64,000 nt of DNA from Acidobacteriota bacterium. GTDB taxonomy: Bacteria > Acidobacteriota > Terriglobia > Terriglobales > Acidobacteriaceae. Below are positions 44,371 through 53,263 of this stretch, in pieces (position 1 is the stretch's first letter; each line of letters opens with the position of its first letter). The translations under genes were made by a program, and so were the position numbers. The notes below the pieces were generated by a model. That model did not search any database, had not been told where the DNA came from, and was given only the letters and a program-made list of their open reading frames with translations. The stretch spans positions 186,001 to 250,000 of the forward strand of contig QIAM01000006.1 in NCBI GenBank assembly GCA_003225555.1. Direction: 5' to 3'.

Positions 44371-45963
44371 ATGACTGAATCAATGAATGGCAACGGTAAC
44401 GGGAGCGGTTCGTTCTCGTTTACCGCAAGGGACGTGGTTGCGATCGGATTTCGCCACCAGAGGGTGATGGTGCTGTGCTTTCTCGGTGTTGTTCTCGGCG
44501 TGGGCCTATCCGCCCTATTACTACCCTCAAAATACCGCGCCGAGACCAAGCTCCTGGTAAAGCGCGAACGTGTCGATCCCGTCATCACTCCAGAACAGAA
44601 CGCTCCCATGGTGTTTCACGATACGGTCGGCGAGGAGGAGATCAACTCCGAAGTCGAGTTGATCCAGAGCCAGGATGTGCTGCACAAAGTCGTCACGACT
44701 TGCGGCCTCGACAAGAAAAGTTTTCTGTCGGGCTTGATGCACCCGGGCGAAACGCCGGAGAACCGGACGGATCGAGCCATCCTGCGATTACGCTCCGACC
44801 TGCAATTGGAGGTAATCAAGAAGACCAACGTCATCAGCATCGCCTATGAATCCCACAAGCCGCATCTGGCGCAGCAGGTTCTGAAAACGCTGGATGAAGC
44901 CTACCTCCAGAAGCACCTGGATGTGCACCATCCGACAGGCCAATTTGCGTTCTTCGACCAGGAAGCAGAGCAGTACAAGAAGGACATGATGGCCGCCGAA
45001 GCCCAGCTCAATCAATTTGCCCAACAGCAGGGCGGCGTAGCGCCGACAACCCAGCGGGACCTGACGCTGCAAAAGCTAGCCGACTTCAACAGCGTTCTGG
45101 AGACCACCCGCGCGTCGATTGCTGAAACTCAGAAGCGCATTGCGGACCTCGAAGGCCAGTCCAATTCCACTCCCTCCCGCCTGACTACTCAAATGAAGTC
45201 AGGGGACAACGCCCAGGTCCTGCAGAACCTGAAAGCAACCTTGCTTACGCTTGAGATGAAGCGCACCGAGCTGTTGACGAAGTATCAGCCCACTTACCCT
45301 CTGGTTCAGGAAGTGGACAAGCAGATAACCGATACCCGTGCTGCACTCGTTAAAGAAGAGACGTCACCGGTTCGTGAAGAGGTCACCGATCAAAATCCGA
45401 CGTACGCATGGGTTAGTTCGGAACTGGCCAAGGCGAAGGCAGACCTGAGCGGCTTTCAGGCCCGGCAGACCGCGCTTCAGGCAATCGTGAACGTTTACAT
45501 GGCGCAGGCGCGCAAGTTGGACGAGCAGGGAATCATGCAAGGCGACTTGATGCGCACCGCCAAGGCGAACGAAGCCAATTACATGCTGTACACGAAGAAG
45601 AAGGAAGAGGCTCGGATTGCCGACGCCCTCGACCGCACACGCATTTTGAATGTGTCGATTGCTCAGAACCCGACGATCCCCAGCTTGCCGACCCGGTCTC
45701 CCTGGATTTTCGGTTTGGTGGCTTGCCTTCTGGCATCGGCGGTGAGCCTGGGAGTAGTATTCGCCCTCGACTATGCGGACCAGTCGTTCCGCACGCCCTC
45801 GGAAGTGCTCTCTGAGTTGAGGATTCCGGTGCTGGCGGCGGTCCCTGTCCACCGAAATGGACATAACGTTTTGCACGCTGGCGACAACGGAAATAGTATT
45901 GGTGTCGAGGTTCGCTACGACGTCACCGATAAGAGCGATTCCATCAGCCGGGAGCAAAGGTAG
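44371..45963 (+). CDS. Wzz/GumC-type chain-length protein
   Basis: This 530-residue inner-membrane protein has two membrane helices: residues about 30-52 (QRVMVLCFLGVVLGVGLSALLL) and about 445-468 (WIFGLVACLLASAVSLGVVFAL). Between them is a long coiled-coil periplasmic part (QEAEQYKKDMMAAEAQLNQFAQQ and more), with the Wzz motif at both ends (YRAETKLLV and NPTIPSLPTRSPW). It controls polymer length and connects synthesis to export. It lacks the fused kinase; a separate CpsD-like gene lies downstream. Confidence 0.9.
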   Translation: MTESMNGNGNGSGSFSFTARDVVAIGFRHQRVMVLCFLGVVLGVGLSALLLPSKYRAETKLLVKRERVDPVITPEQNAPMVFHDTVGEEEINSEVELIQSQDVLHKVVTTCGLDKKSFLSGLMHPGETPENRTDRAILRLRSDLQLEVIKKTNVISIAYESHKPHLAQQVLKTLDEAYLQKHLDVHHPTGQFAFFDQEAEQYKKDMMAAEAQLNQFAQQQGGVAPTTQRDLTLQKLADFNSVLETTRASIAETQKRIADLEGQSNSTPSRLTTQMKSGDNAQVLQNLKATLLTLEMKRTELLTKYQPTYPLVQEVDKQITDTRAALVKEETSPVREEVTDQNPTYAWVSSELAKAKADLSGFQARQTALQAIVNVYMAQARKLDEQGIMQGDLMRTAKANEANYMLYTKKKEEARIADALDRTRILNVSIAQNPTIPSLPTRSPWIFGLVACLLASAVSLGVVFALDYADQSFRTPSEVLSELRIPVLAAVPVHRNGHNVLHAGDNGNSIGVEVRYDVTDKSDSISREQR

Positions 45964-45967
45964 ACTT

Positions 45968-47008
45968 ATGTTTCTGGATTTTTTCGGCCTTCGAGAGCAG
46001 CCCTTCGGTGTGACTCCGGACCCAAGATATCTTTATCTCAGTCCGGGCCATCGCGAAGCCCTAGCGTCTCTTTATTACGGGATCGAATCGAATCGCGGGT
46101 TCCTGTCGCTGGTGGCGAAGCCGGGGATGGGCAAGACCACCCTGCTCTTCCACCTGCTGGCCAAATTCGAGCATTCAGCCCGCACCGCTTTTCTGTTTCA
46201 GACTCAGTGTACTTCGCGCGAGTTCATGCGATTTCTGCTGGCGGAGCTTGGTATCGAGAGCGATCCGCAGGATTTTGTGCGCATGCACGATCAGTTCAAC
46301 CGCTGCCTAGTACAGGAAGCGCGGGCCGGCAGGCGTTTCATCGTGGTGATTGACGAAGCTCAAAACCTCGATTCATCAGTGCTGGAGACAGTCCGATTGC
46401 TTTCCGATTTCGAGACGCCCCAGGCCAAGTTGTTGCAGATTATCCTGGTCGGACAGCCCGGTCTGGCGGACAAACTGGCGAGCCCCGCCCTCACTCAACT
46501 GCGACAACGTATTACCTCGGTCAGCGGCTTGAGTGCTCTTAGACCCGAAGAGACGGAACGTTTCATTCAACATCGCTTGCAGGTCGCGGGGTATAAGGGC
46601 GCATCCCTGTTCACGCCCGATGCGGTGGCTTTAATCGCGCAGGTGAGTGAAGGCATACCGCGTCAGATTAACAATTACTGCTTTCATGCACTCTCGATTG
46701 CCTGCGCGATGCGAAAGAAGATAGTTGACGCTGGAATGGTGCGCGAGGCGGCCAACGATCTGGATATCCATCGTTTTATTTCCGATGTCGGCGGACCGAG
46801 AATCGGACGGTCGTCGCCCGGGGCTTCGCGCGATGAGTTCCGCCAGATTGAGGAGGCGGCCTTAGAAGGTAGAGAATTTTCGAGTGCGGTTTTGGCGTCA
46901 GGCAACGGCGGGCAAGACTACTTGAGTCCGTCGGAAGCCATTGAACATATGCGGGATGTAGCACGGCTCCTGCACAACTGGCGTAAGGGCATGGGGCAGC
47001 CCGCCTAA
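45968..47008 (+). CDS. ExeA/GspA-like AAA ATPase of the polysaccharide locus
   Basis: This 346-residue AAA ATPase starts MFLDFFGLREQPFGVTPDPRYLYLS, the usual opening of ExeA-like proteins in exopolysaccharide gene sets. Walker A is LVAKPGMGKTTLLFHLL, Walker B RRFIVVIDEAQNLDSSVLETVRLL, and the sensor region GLSALRPEETERFIQHRL. It starts four bases after the Wzz stop. These ATPases are thought to help assemble export complexes. The C-terminal 50 residues have no clear domain. Confidence 0.88.
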   Translation: MFLDFFGLREQPFGVTPDPRYLYLSPGHREALASLYYGIESNRGFLSLVAKPGMGKTTLLFHLLAKFEHSARTAFLFQTQCTSREFMRFLLAELGIESDPQDFVRMHDQFNRCLVQEARAGRRFIVVIDEAQNLDSSVLETVRLLSDFETPQAKLLQIILVGQPGLADKLASPALTQLRQRITSVSGLSALRPEETERFIQHRLQVAGYKGASLFTPDAVALIAQVSEGIPRQINNYCFHALSIACAMRKKIVDAGMVREAANDLDIHRFISDVGGPRIGRSSPGASRDEFRQIEEAALEGREFSSAVLASGNGGQDYLSPSEAIEHMRDVARLLHNWRKGMGQPA

Positions 47009-47099
47009 TAAACTTGGTTCCGATTTCACCAAAGACAAACATTCAACTCCGTAGCGTGAAGGACAACAGAAACGAACAGCGGGGCAGTATCACAATCCT

Positions 47100-47858
47100 A
47101 TGAGCAGAAATTTTGAACTGATGCAGAACCTGGGCAAGGAACGCGAAGTGTTCCAAGTCGCCACCGAACCCCTTGCCATTCCGGAACCTCCGGCTCCCAT
47201 GGAACTGCAGCCGCTGCAGCTGAAAATGGAGGAGGCTCAGCGGGACGAGATTTTCAAGCTTGTGCAACGTGTGTTCCTGGTGCCCGGTGGCGAGAAATCG
47301 CGCCTGGTTGTGGTCTCAGGTATGGAACCGGGCAATGGCTGCAGCTGGATTTGCGCCCGGATGGCCGAAGTGCTGGCCGCTCAAGTTTCAGCCTCGGTTT
47401 GCGTGGTCGATGCGAACCTGCGATCTCCCGGCCTGCACCGCGAATTCGGAACATCCAATCACTATGGGCTTACCGATGCGCTTCAAGTCTCCGAACCTGT
47501 ACGCGGGTTCGTCAGTCAATTGTCTCGTCCCAACCTCTGGCTGCTGAGTTGCGGCGCGGAAAAAGAAGGGGCGCGCGCATTGCTTGGCTCCGACCGCATG
47601 CGATCGTTGCTGCCGGAATTGCAGCGAGAGTTCGACTACGTTTTGATCGATGCACCGCCAATCGGCACCGGCGACGATAGCATCATGCTGGCCCGGAATG
47701 CGGAGGGTGTTGTGCTGGTTCTCCGGGCGAATTCATCTCGGCGTGAAGCGGCACGCAAAGCGGTGCGGGATCTCGAGGCTGCCAACGTCCGTGTTCTGGG
47801 CGCTGTGCTCAATCACCGAACCTTCCCGGTTCCCGAATCCATCTACAGGAAGCTGTAA
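47100..47858 (+). CDS. CpsD/BY-kinase-like protein with degenerate P-loop
   Basis: This 252-residue protein has the fold of a bacterial tyrosine kinase cytoplasmic domain. Walker A-prime is VCVVDANLRSPGLHREFG and Walker B FDYVLIDAPPIGTGDD. The Walker A place reads SGMEPGNGCSWICARMA, so the invariant Lys is Cys and the following Ser/Thr pair is lost. The tail YRKL holds a single Tyr rather than a cluster. It is therefore probably a non-catalytic scaffold or regulator of the Wzz protein. It follows the ExeA-like gene by 91 bases. Confidence 0.85.
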   Translation: MSRNFELMQNLGKEREVFQVATEPLAIPEPPAPMELQPLQLKMEEAQRDEIFKLVQRVFLVPGGEKSRLVVVSGMEPGNGCSWICARMAEVLAAQVSASVCVVDANLRSPGLHREFGTSNHYGLTDALQVSEPVRGFVSQLSRPNLWLLSCGAEKEGARALLGSDRMRSLLPELQREFDYVLIDAPPIGTGDDSIMLARNAEGVVLVLRANSSRREAARKAVRDLEAANVRVLGAVLNHRTFPVPESIYRKL

Positions 47859-47860
47859 GA

Positions 47861-48508
47861 ATGTTTGAGACTCTGCGAGCAGACATAGACCGGGCGATGC
47901 GGGAAACCCGCAACGACCCAGACTGGAAGCCGAGCTTCCGTCAAAAGGTCAATGCCACGTTCCGTCACTCGACTTGGCCGGTGATTGCCTATCGTCTTGG
48001 GCATTGGACCCTGGGTGTGCGGATTCCGGTGATTGGGCAGCTGCTTCGGATCGCGGGACTATTTTTCCGCAAATTTGTGGAACTGTTCACCAGCGTGCAC
48101 ATCGACGTGCACGCGAAGATTGGTCCGGGCTTTGTGATCCATTCGGTGTACGCGATTAATCTGGGCAAGACGACCATAGGTGAAAACTTTACGATTGCGA
48201 CCGGATGCTTGATTTCTCACGCCTGTCGCGGAATTGGCGACAACGTTTACTTCGGCGCCGGCGCCAAGTTGGTGGGCGATGCAAAAATCGGCAGCAACGT
48301 AGTGATTGCGGCGAACAGCCTGGTACTCACCGATGTTCGCGACAACATGATGGTCATGGGCGTCCCAGCCCGCATCAAGTTGCCAGGAGGACGGCCACAA
48401 CGGTTCGTAAAGAAAACCGCGACGGCGACCGCACCCGTGCCGGCAGCGACTTCGGCAACCGCATCGGCGCCAGAACCCGCGCGTACCCCAGCCTCCGTAT
48501 CGGCATAA
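47861..48508 (+). CDS. Hexapeptide (left-handed beta-helix) acyltransferase, CysE-like
   Basis: This 215-residue protein has a CysE-like helical start and hexapeptide repeats (VHIDVHAKIGPGFVIHSVYAINLGKTTIGENFTIATGCLI, later GAKLVGDAKIGSNVVIAANSLVL). Such enzymes transfer acetyl or other acyl groups from CoA to hydroxyls of serine or sugars. It starts two bases after the CpsD-like stop. The C-terminal 35 residues form an Ala/Pro/Thr-rich tail. In this setting O-acylation of the polymer is more likely than cysteine biosynthesis. Confidence 0.8.
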   Translation: MFETLRADIDRAMRETRNDPDWKPSFRQKVNATFRHSTWPVIAYRLGHWTLGVRIPVIGQLLRIAGLFFRKFVELFTSVHIDVHAKIGPGFVIHSVYAINLGKTTIGENFTIATGCLISHACRGIGDNVYFGAGAKLVGDAKIGSNVVIAANSLVLTDVRDNMMVMGVPARIKLPGGRPQRFVKKTATATAPVPAATSATASAPEPARTPASVSA

Positions 48509-48560
48509 GACAAGGCTCAAGGTGCACTTGGGCCAGAAAGAAATCAGGAGATAACAAGCC

Positions 48561-49703
48561 TTGGACTTTGCATGGAACGATGAGCAGGCGGCTTTTCGCA
48601 AGGAGGTTCTCCGGTTCGCCCGCGAAGAGCTCAAAGATGATGTCATCACACGCGATCGCAACGAAGAGTTTTCCCGTCCACTGTGGGAGAAATGCGCGAA
48701 GTTCGGCATTCAGGGATTGCCCATTCCCACAGAGTATGGCGGCGGCGGCGCTGACACCCTCACGACGGTGTGCGCGCTCGAAGCACTCGGTTACGGCTGC
48801 CAGGACAACGGTCTCCTGTTTTCCATCAATGCGCACATGTGGAGCTCCGAGATTCCTATCTGGACGTTCGGAACGGAAGCGCAAAGGCGCAAGTATCTTC
48901 CCGGTCTGGTAAGCGGCGGAGTTGGCCTGCATGCCATGACGGAGCCGGGTTCAGGCTCGGACGCGTACAGCCTCAAGACTCGGGCCGAGCGCAAGGGCAA
49001 CTGCTACGTACTTAACGGTTCGAAGACATTCAGCAGCAACGCTCCGGACGCCGACGTCACGATTGTTTTCGCGAACCTTGATCCCAGCCGAGGCCCGAAC
49101 GGCGTAACCGCGTTTCTGGTGGATAAGGGAACGCCTGGCTTCTCGGTCGGCCGCAAGCTTCACAAAATGGGATTGCGCACCTCGCCCATGGCAGAGATTG
49201 CCTTGCAGGATTGCGAAATTCCAGTGGAGAATCTGCTGGGCAAGGAATTCGGCGGACAGGCAGTGTTCACCTCATCCATGGAATGGGAGCGCATCTGCAT
49301 CCTGGCCAGCCATCTGGGGGCGATGCAGCGGATCATGGAAACTTGTGTGAAGTACGCCAAAGAACGCAAACAGTTTGGCGAGCCCATCGGCAAGTTTCCA
49401 GCCATTGCTAACAAGATCGCCGATATGGACGTACGTCTCGAGACCGGCCGCTTGGCCCTATACAAGGCGGCGTGGCTCAAGAGCCAGGGCAGGCATCCCT
49501 TGCGCGAGGCTTCGATCGCCAAGCTGTACGTCAGTGAAGCTTGCGTGAAGAGCTGTCTTGAGGCGATTCAGCTTCACGGCGGTTACGGTTACATGACCGA
49601 GTACGAGTTGGAGCGCGAACTGCGCGACGCCATTGCCGGCACTATTTATTCAGGAACCTCGGAAGTTCACAGAATGATTATTGCGAACTTCCAGGGCCTC
49701 TGA
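48561..49703 (+). CDS. Acyl-CoA-dehydrogenase-like flavoenzyme, candidate prolyl-carrier dehydrogenase
   Basis: This 380-residue flavoprotein has the acyl-CoA dehydrogenase fold: MTEPGSGSDAYSLKTRA, the FAD-contact block SSMEWERICILASHLGAMQR, and the end GTIYSGTSEVHRMIIANFQ. By eye it resembles PltE/PigA/AnaB, which oxidise prolyl-S-carrier to pyrrolyl-S-carrier (ALGYGCQDNGLLFSINAH and SSMEWERICI are close to that group). It starts at TTG 48561 with AGGAG upstream. The next two genes are an adenylation enzyme and a carrier protein, completing that three-part set. A generic acyl-CoA dehydrogenase remains possible. Confidence 0.8.
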   Translation: MDFAWNDEQAAFRKEVLRFAREELKDDVITRDRNEEFSRPLWEKCAKFGIQGLPIPTEYGGGGADTLTTVCALEALGYGCQDNGLLFSINAHMWSSEIPIWTFGTEAQRRKYLPGLVSGGVGLHAMTEPGSGSDAYSLKTRAERKGNCYVLNGSKTFSSNAPDADVTIVFANLDPSRGPNGVTAFLVDKGTPGFSVGRKLHKMGLRTSPMAEIALQDCEIPVENLLGKEFGGQAVFTSSMEWERICILASHLGAMQRIMETCVKYAKERKQFGEPIGKFPAIANKIADMDVRLETGRLALYKAAWLKSQGRHPLREASIAKLYVSEACVKSCLEAIQLHGGYGYMTEYELERELRDAIAGTIYSGTSEVHRMIIANFQGL

Positions 49704-49780
49704 TTTTGCTCCGTTGTCATCCCCCCAGCGTTCCTCGTGATGTGCATCCACATTAAATCCAATCGGGTTGGGTTCTGACC

Positions 49781-51394
49781 ATGGCATACGTGTTGCAGCA
49801 ATTGTTGAGCAAGAGCGCGCGTTTATATCCGGACAAGGCGGCGGTATGGGCTCGGGGCACAAGCATCACCTATCGCGAACTGGAAGAGCGATCGAACCAG
49901 TTGGCGCACCGGTTGCGCAAACAAGGCGTCCAGAAGGGCGATCGCGTCGGCCTGTTTTTCCCGAAGTGTGTGGAATCGATCATCAGCATGCTGGGCGTGC
50001 TGAAGGCGGGCGGAGTTTACGTCCCGCTCGATCCGCAAGCCCCGGCCGACCGCGTCGGCTATATCATCGGAAACTGTGGCATTCGAGTACTGATCACCAA
50101 TGGTGAGAAGCGGCATGCGCTCACGCCCGATACGTTGGCCACACTTGAGGGTTGCATCCTGACGGATGAAACCTCGAATAGCGATGGCATCGTTGCCTGG
50201 ACATCGCTCTCCGAATTTCCCGCCGCTCATGCGCCCGAAGTCAACCTGATCGAAACCGACCTGGCGTACATCCTCTACACATCGGGGTCGACCGGAAGAC
50301 CTAAAGGCGTGATGTTGTCGCACCAGAATGCCCTGACCTTTGTCGAGTGGTGCGCCGAGACATTCAAAGTCACCAGCGAAGATAGGCTTTCGAACCACGC
50401 TCCTTTGCACTTTGATCTTTCGGTCTTCGACATTTACAACACTCTCGAAGCGGGCGCGACGGTCTACCTCATCACCGAAGAGCTGGCGCTGTTTCCCACC
50501 AGTTTGGCGAACTTTATCGAAAGCCAGGCAATCACGATCTGGTATTCGGTGCCTTCGGCTCTGATGCTGTTGTTGTTGCACGCCCGCATGACGGCGGAGA
50601 AGTTGAAGAGCGTGCGCATCATCCTGTTTGCCGGCGAAGTATTTCCCATGAAGTATCTCCGGCAACTGGCAGAACTGTCGCAGGAAAGCGAACTCTACAA
50701 CTTGTATGGGCCCACCGAAACCAATGTGTGCACGTACTACAAAGTCGAGCGTGAGCGCCTGGCAAGTCTGGAAAAGTTGCCCATTGGAATCGCCTGCGCG
50801 AACACGGAAGCTTTCGCCGTAGCCACTGATGGTCGATTAGCCGCTGCGGGCGAGCCCGGGGAGCTGTACGTTCGTGGGCCGGCGGTGACCTACGGGTACT
50901 GGGCTGATGCCGAGAAGACGCGGACTATGGTAGTGCCCAATCATTTCCAGCATCACTTTGAAGAAAAGATGTATCGCACCGGCGACATCGTGACGGTGGG
51001 AGATGATGGCAACTTTTACTTTCAGGGCCGTCGCGACAGCATGATCAAGAGTCGCGGCTATCGCATTGAACTGGGTGAGATTGAGAGCGCCTTGCTGAGC
51101 CATCCCGGAGTTCGGGAAGCCGCCGTGTTCGCCGTTCCAGATGAGGTCATCGGGAACCGGATCCGCGCCGTGGTCTCCGCTCACGTTCCGGATTCACTCA
51201 CCGCACTGGAGTTGCAGCAGTACTGCTCAACTCGAGTTCCGAAATACATGATTCCGGAAGTCATCGATCTTTGCGATGAATTACCCAAGACCTCGACTGG
51301 AAAGATTGATCGAGTCCGGCTGGCGCAGCAGGCGGTCGCAGCCCGCCAGGTGCCCAGCACGGCAGGACAACAGAGTTTGCAGTCGGTTTCGTAG
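49781..51394 (+). CDS. Stand-alone amino-acid adenylation enzyme, candidate L-prolyl-carrier ligase
   Basis: This 537-residue adenylation enzyme has A3 YTSGSTGRPKGVM near residue 165, A4/A5 HFDLSVFDIYNTL and NLYGPTETNV, A7 YRTGD, A8 SRGYRIELGEIE and A10 PKTSTGKIDR. By hand alignment to GrsA the ten specificity residues read DLFYIFLVCK. Proline-activating PltF/PigI-type enzymes read DLLYLALVCK, so seven of ten agree. It would load proline on the small carrier protein downstream. It carries no condensation or carrier domain itself. The hand alignment needs software confirmation. DltA-like ligases are a weaker alternative. Confidence 0.8.
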   Translation: MAYVLQQLLSKSARLYPDKAAVWARGTSITYRELEERSNQLAHRLRKQGVQKGDRVGLFFPKCVESIISMLGVLKAGGVYVPLDPQAPADRVGYIIGNCGIRVLITNGEKRHALTPDTLATLEGCILTDETSNSDGIVAWTSLSEFPAAHAPEVNLIETDLAYILYTSGSTGRPKGVMLSHQNALTFVEWCAETFKVTSEDRLSNHAPLHFDLSVFDIYNTLEAGATVYLITEELALFPTSLANFIESQAITIWYSVPSALMLLLLHARMTAEKLKSVRIILFAGEVFPMKYLRQLAELSQESELYNLYGPTETNVCTYYKVERERLASLEKLPIGIACANTEAFAVATDGRLAAAGEPGELYVRGPAVTYGYWADAEKTRTMVVPNHFQHHFEEKMYRTGDIVTVGDDGNFYFQGRRDSMIKSRGYRIELGEIESALLSHPGVREAAVFAVPDEVIGNRIRAVVSAHVPDSLTALELQQYCSTRVPKYMIPEVIDLCDELPKTSTGKIDRVRLAQQAVAARQVPSTAGQQSLQSVS

Positions 51395-51424
51395 TAACAA
51401 ATTCACCTTAGTCTGGAGAGGGAA

Positions 51425-51685
51425 ATGATCGAGTCAGCAGAAGTGAAGGATCGCATTCGTGAATACGTGCTGGAAGAGTTTGCCAAAACTAAAGGCATCA
51501 TGCAGATCACAGACCAGGAAGTGTTGACCAAGAATGGAATCATCGATTCCATGGGCATTTTCCGCCTGGTGTCGTTCCTGGAAGAAACATTCAATGTCCG
51601 CATTGGCGACCAAGAAATCACGCACGACAACCTGGAGAGCGTCGACGCCATCGAGCGGCTTGTGATCGCCAAGTCGAAGAAGTAG
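51425..51685 (+). CDS. Discrete peptidyl carrier protein
   Basis: This 86-residue acidic four-helix carrier has the phosphopantetheine site NGIIDSMGIFRLV, with the serine at about residue 42. It starts 30 bases after the adenylation enzyme with GGAGAGG upstream. It would carry the amino acid (probably proline) for the flavoenzyme, as PltL, PigG and AnaD do. A phosphopantetheinyl transferase is not in the window, so one elsewhere must activate it. Confidence 0.88.
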   Translation: MIESAEVKDRIREYVLEEFAKTKGIMQITDQEVLTKNGIIDSMGIFRLVSFLEETFNVRIGDQEITHDNLESVDAIERLVIAKSKK

Positions 51686-51801
51686 TCGCCAGACCCTAGC
51701 CGGGAGCGGGCACGCGCCACTTTGCCCGCGTCGGGCTCCAGTTCCTCACCATCTCCCCCCATCCCGCACTGGTTCTTGCAAATCTCTTCTCAGGATCTCT
51801 T

Positions 51802-53247
51802 ATGCGTATAGGGCGTAGAGTTTTTACAGAAGGTTTCAAGGTCTTTGACTTGCTGCTGATGGTGGTGGCTTTCGTCGTATCCACCCTGCCCTTGTACCAT
51901 CGGGTGGGCAGATTCAGGCTGGCCGAATTCTTCGAACTGCGGGTGAAACTCGGGAACCTGGTACTCTTCCTCAGCTTTCTGCTGATCTGGCACATCCTGT
52001 TCAACGTGTTCGGACTCTACGGCTCCAAGCGCTTGTCGAGCCGTTGGGAAGAAATCTGGGACATCACCCGGGCCACCACTCTAGGCACCGTGGTCATTGC
52101 GGTGTCTGCTCTGGTGTTTCGCATCTGGGTGGTAAATCGCGTTTTCCTCGTGCTGTTCTGGGTACTGACTACATCCACGGTGATCCTCAGCCGGATGCTC
52201 ATTCGGGCGTCTCTCGCTTACGCGCGGCGGCATGGCAAGAACCTGCGCAACATGCTGGTGATCGGGACGAATTCCCGCGCGGTCGCGTTGGTCGAGCGAA
52301 TCCAACGCAAGCCGGAACTTGGCTACCGCATCGTGGGCTTCGCGGACGAAGAGTGGCCGGGACTGGAGCATTTCAAGAAAACCGGACACCAGCTGGTATG
52401 CGACCTGGAGAACCTGCCCTCATACGTCCGTCGCAGCGTTGTGGATGAAGTGGTGCTCGTTCTTCCGATCCGTTCGTTCCACACGCTGGCTTCGCAAATC
52501 GCGTCGGCCTGCGAGCAACAAGGCATCATCGTACGGTTCCTGCCGAACATCTTCGATCTGAAAGAGGCTCGGCAGCGAGCCGACGAATTCGACGGCGACG
52601 CTCTTATCAGCCATGAGAGTACAGTCACAGACGCTTGGGGCCTGGCCATCAAGCGCATGCTGGATATCGTAGTCTCGGCGGCGGCGATAATTTTCCTTTC
52701 CCCGGTGATGGTGTTGACCGCCATTCTGGTGAAGCTAACGGCCCCCGGCCCGGTGTTCTTCGTACAAAAACGCATGGGCTTCAATAAGAGGATGTTCCAC
52801 ATCTACAAGTTCCGCACCATGGTGGTGGACGCCGAAAAGCGCCTGAAAGACATTGAGCACCAGAACGAAGCCAGCGGCCCAGTCTTCAAGATCAAGAACG
52901 ATCCCCGCATCACACCGTTGGGCAGCTTTCTGCGCAAGACCAGCATCGACGAGCTTCCACAACTCTTCAATGTGCTGAAGGGCGACATGAGCCTGGTAGG
53001 TCCGCGTCCGCTGCAACTGCGCGATTACGAGTTGTTCGATACCTTCTGCCAGGACTGGCAACGGCGTCGCTTCAGCGTTCGTCCGGGAATTACTTGTCTC
53101 TGGCAGATCAAGGGACGGAGTTCGATCCCCTTCGAAAAGTGGATGGAACTCGATCTGCAATACATTCGCACCTGGTCGTTATGGCTGGATTTAGAGATTC
53201 TCGCGAAAACCGTGCCTGCTGTTTTCAAGGGATCCGGGGCCGCGTAA
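51802..53247 (+). CDS. Undecaprenyl-phosphate sugar phosphotransferase (WbaP/WcaJ type)
   Basis: This 481-residue enzyme has about four N-terminal membrane helices, a Rossmann-like CoA-binding middle ([20 protein letters not shown]), a further helix near 290 and the C-terminal bacterial sugar transferase domain ([23 protein letters not shown], then [27 protein letters not shown]). It transfers a hexose-1-phosphate from UDP-sugar to undecaprenyl phosphate, starting the repeat unit at the membrane. It lies between the carrier protein and the NRPS genes, a link between sugar and peptide assembly. AGGA precedes ATG 51802. Confidence 0.92.
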   Translation: MRIGRRVFTEGFKVFDLLLMVVAFVVSTLPLYHRVGRFRLAEFFELRVKLGNLVLFLSFLLIWHILFNVFGLYGSKRLSSRWEEIWDITRATTLGTVVIAVSALVFRIWVVNRVFLVLFWVLTTSTVILSRMLIRASLAYARRHGKNLRNMLVIGTNSRAVALVERIQRKPELGYRIVGFADEEWPGLEHFKKTGHQLVCDLENLPSYVRRSVVDEVVLVLPIRSFHTLASQIASACEQQGIIVRFLPNIFDLKEARQRADEFDGDALISHESTVTDAWGLAIKRMLDIVVSAAAIIFLSPVMVLTAILVKLTAPGPVFFVQKRMGFNKRMFHIYKFRTMVVDAEKRLKDIEHQNEASGPVFKIKNDPRITPLGSFLRKTSIDELPQLFNVLKGDMSLVGPRPLQLRDYELFDTFCQDWQRRRFSVRPGITCLWQIKGRSSIPFEKWMELDLQYIRTWSLWLDLEILAKTVPAVFKGSGAA

Positions 53248-53263
53248 GAATCGCCTTCCTTAT

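Noticed and set aside
47861..48508. Serine acetyltransferase for cysteine biosynthesis
   Set aside because: The fold agrees, but the gene sits inside the polysaccharide operon without cysK or other cysteine genes, so a polymer acyltransferase is preferred.
49781..51394. D-alanine ligase DltA
   Set aside because: FDLSVFDIY resembles DltA, but no dltB/dltD gene is present, the bacterium is likely diderm, and the specificity residues agree better with proline enzymes.
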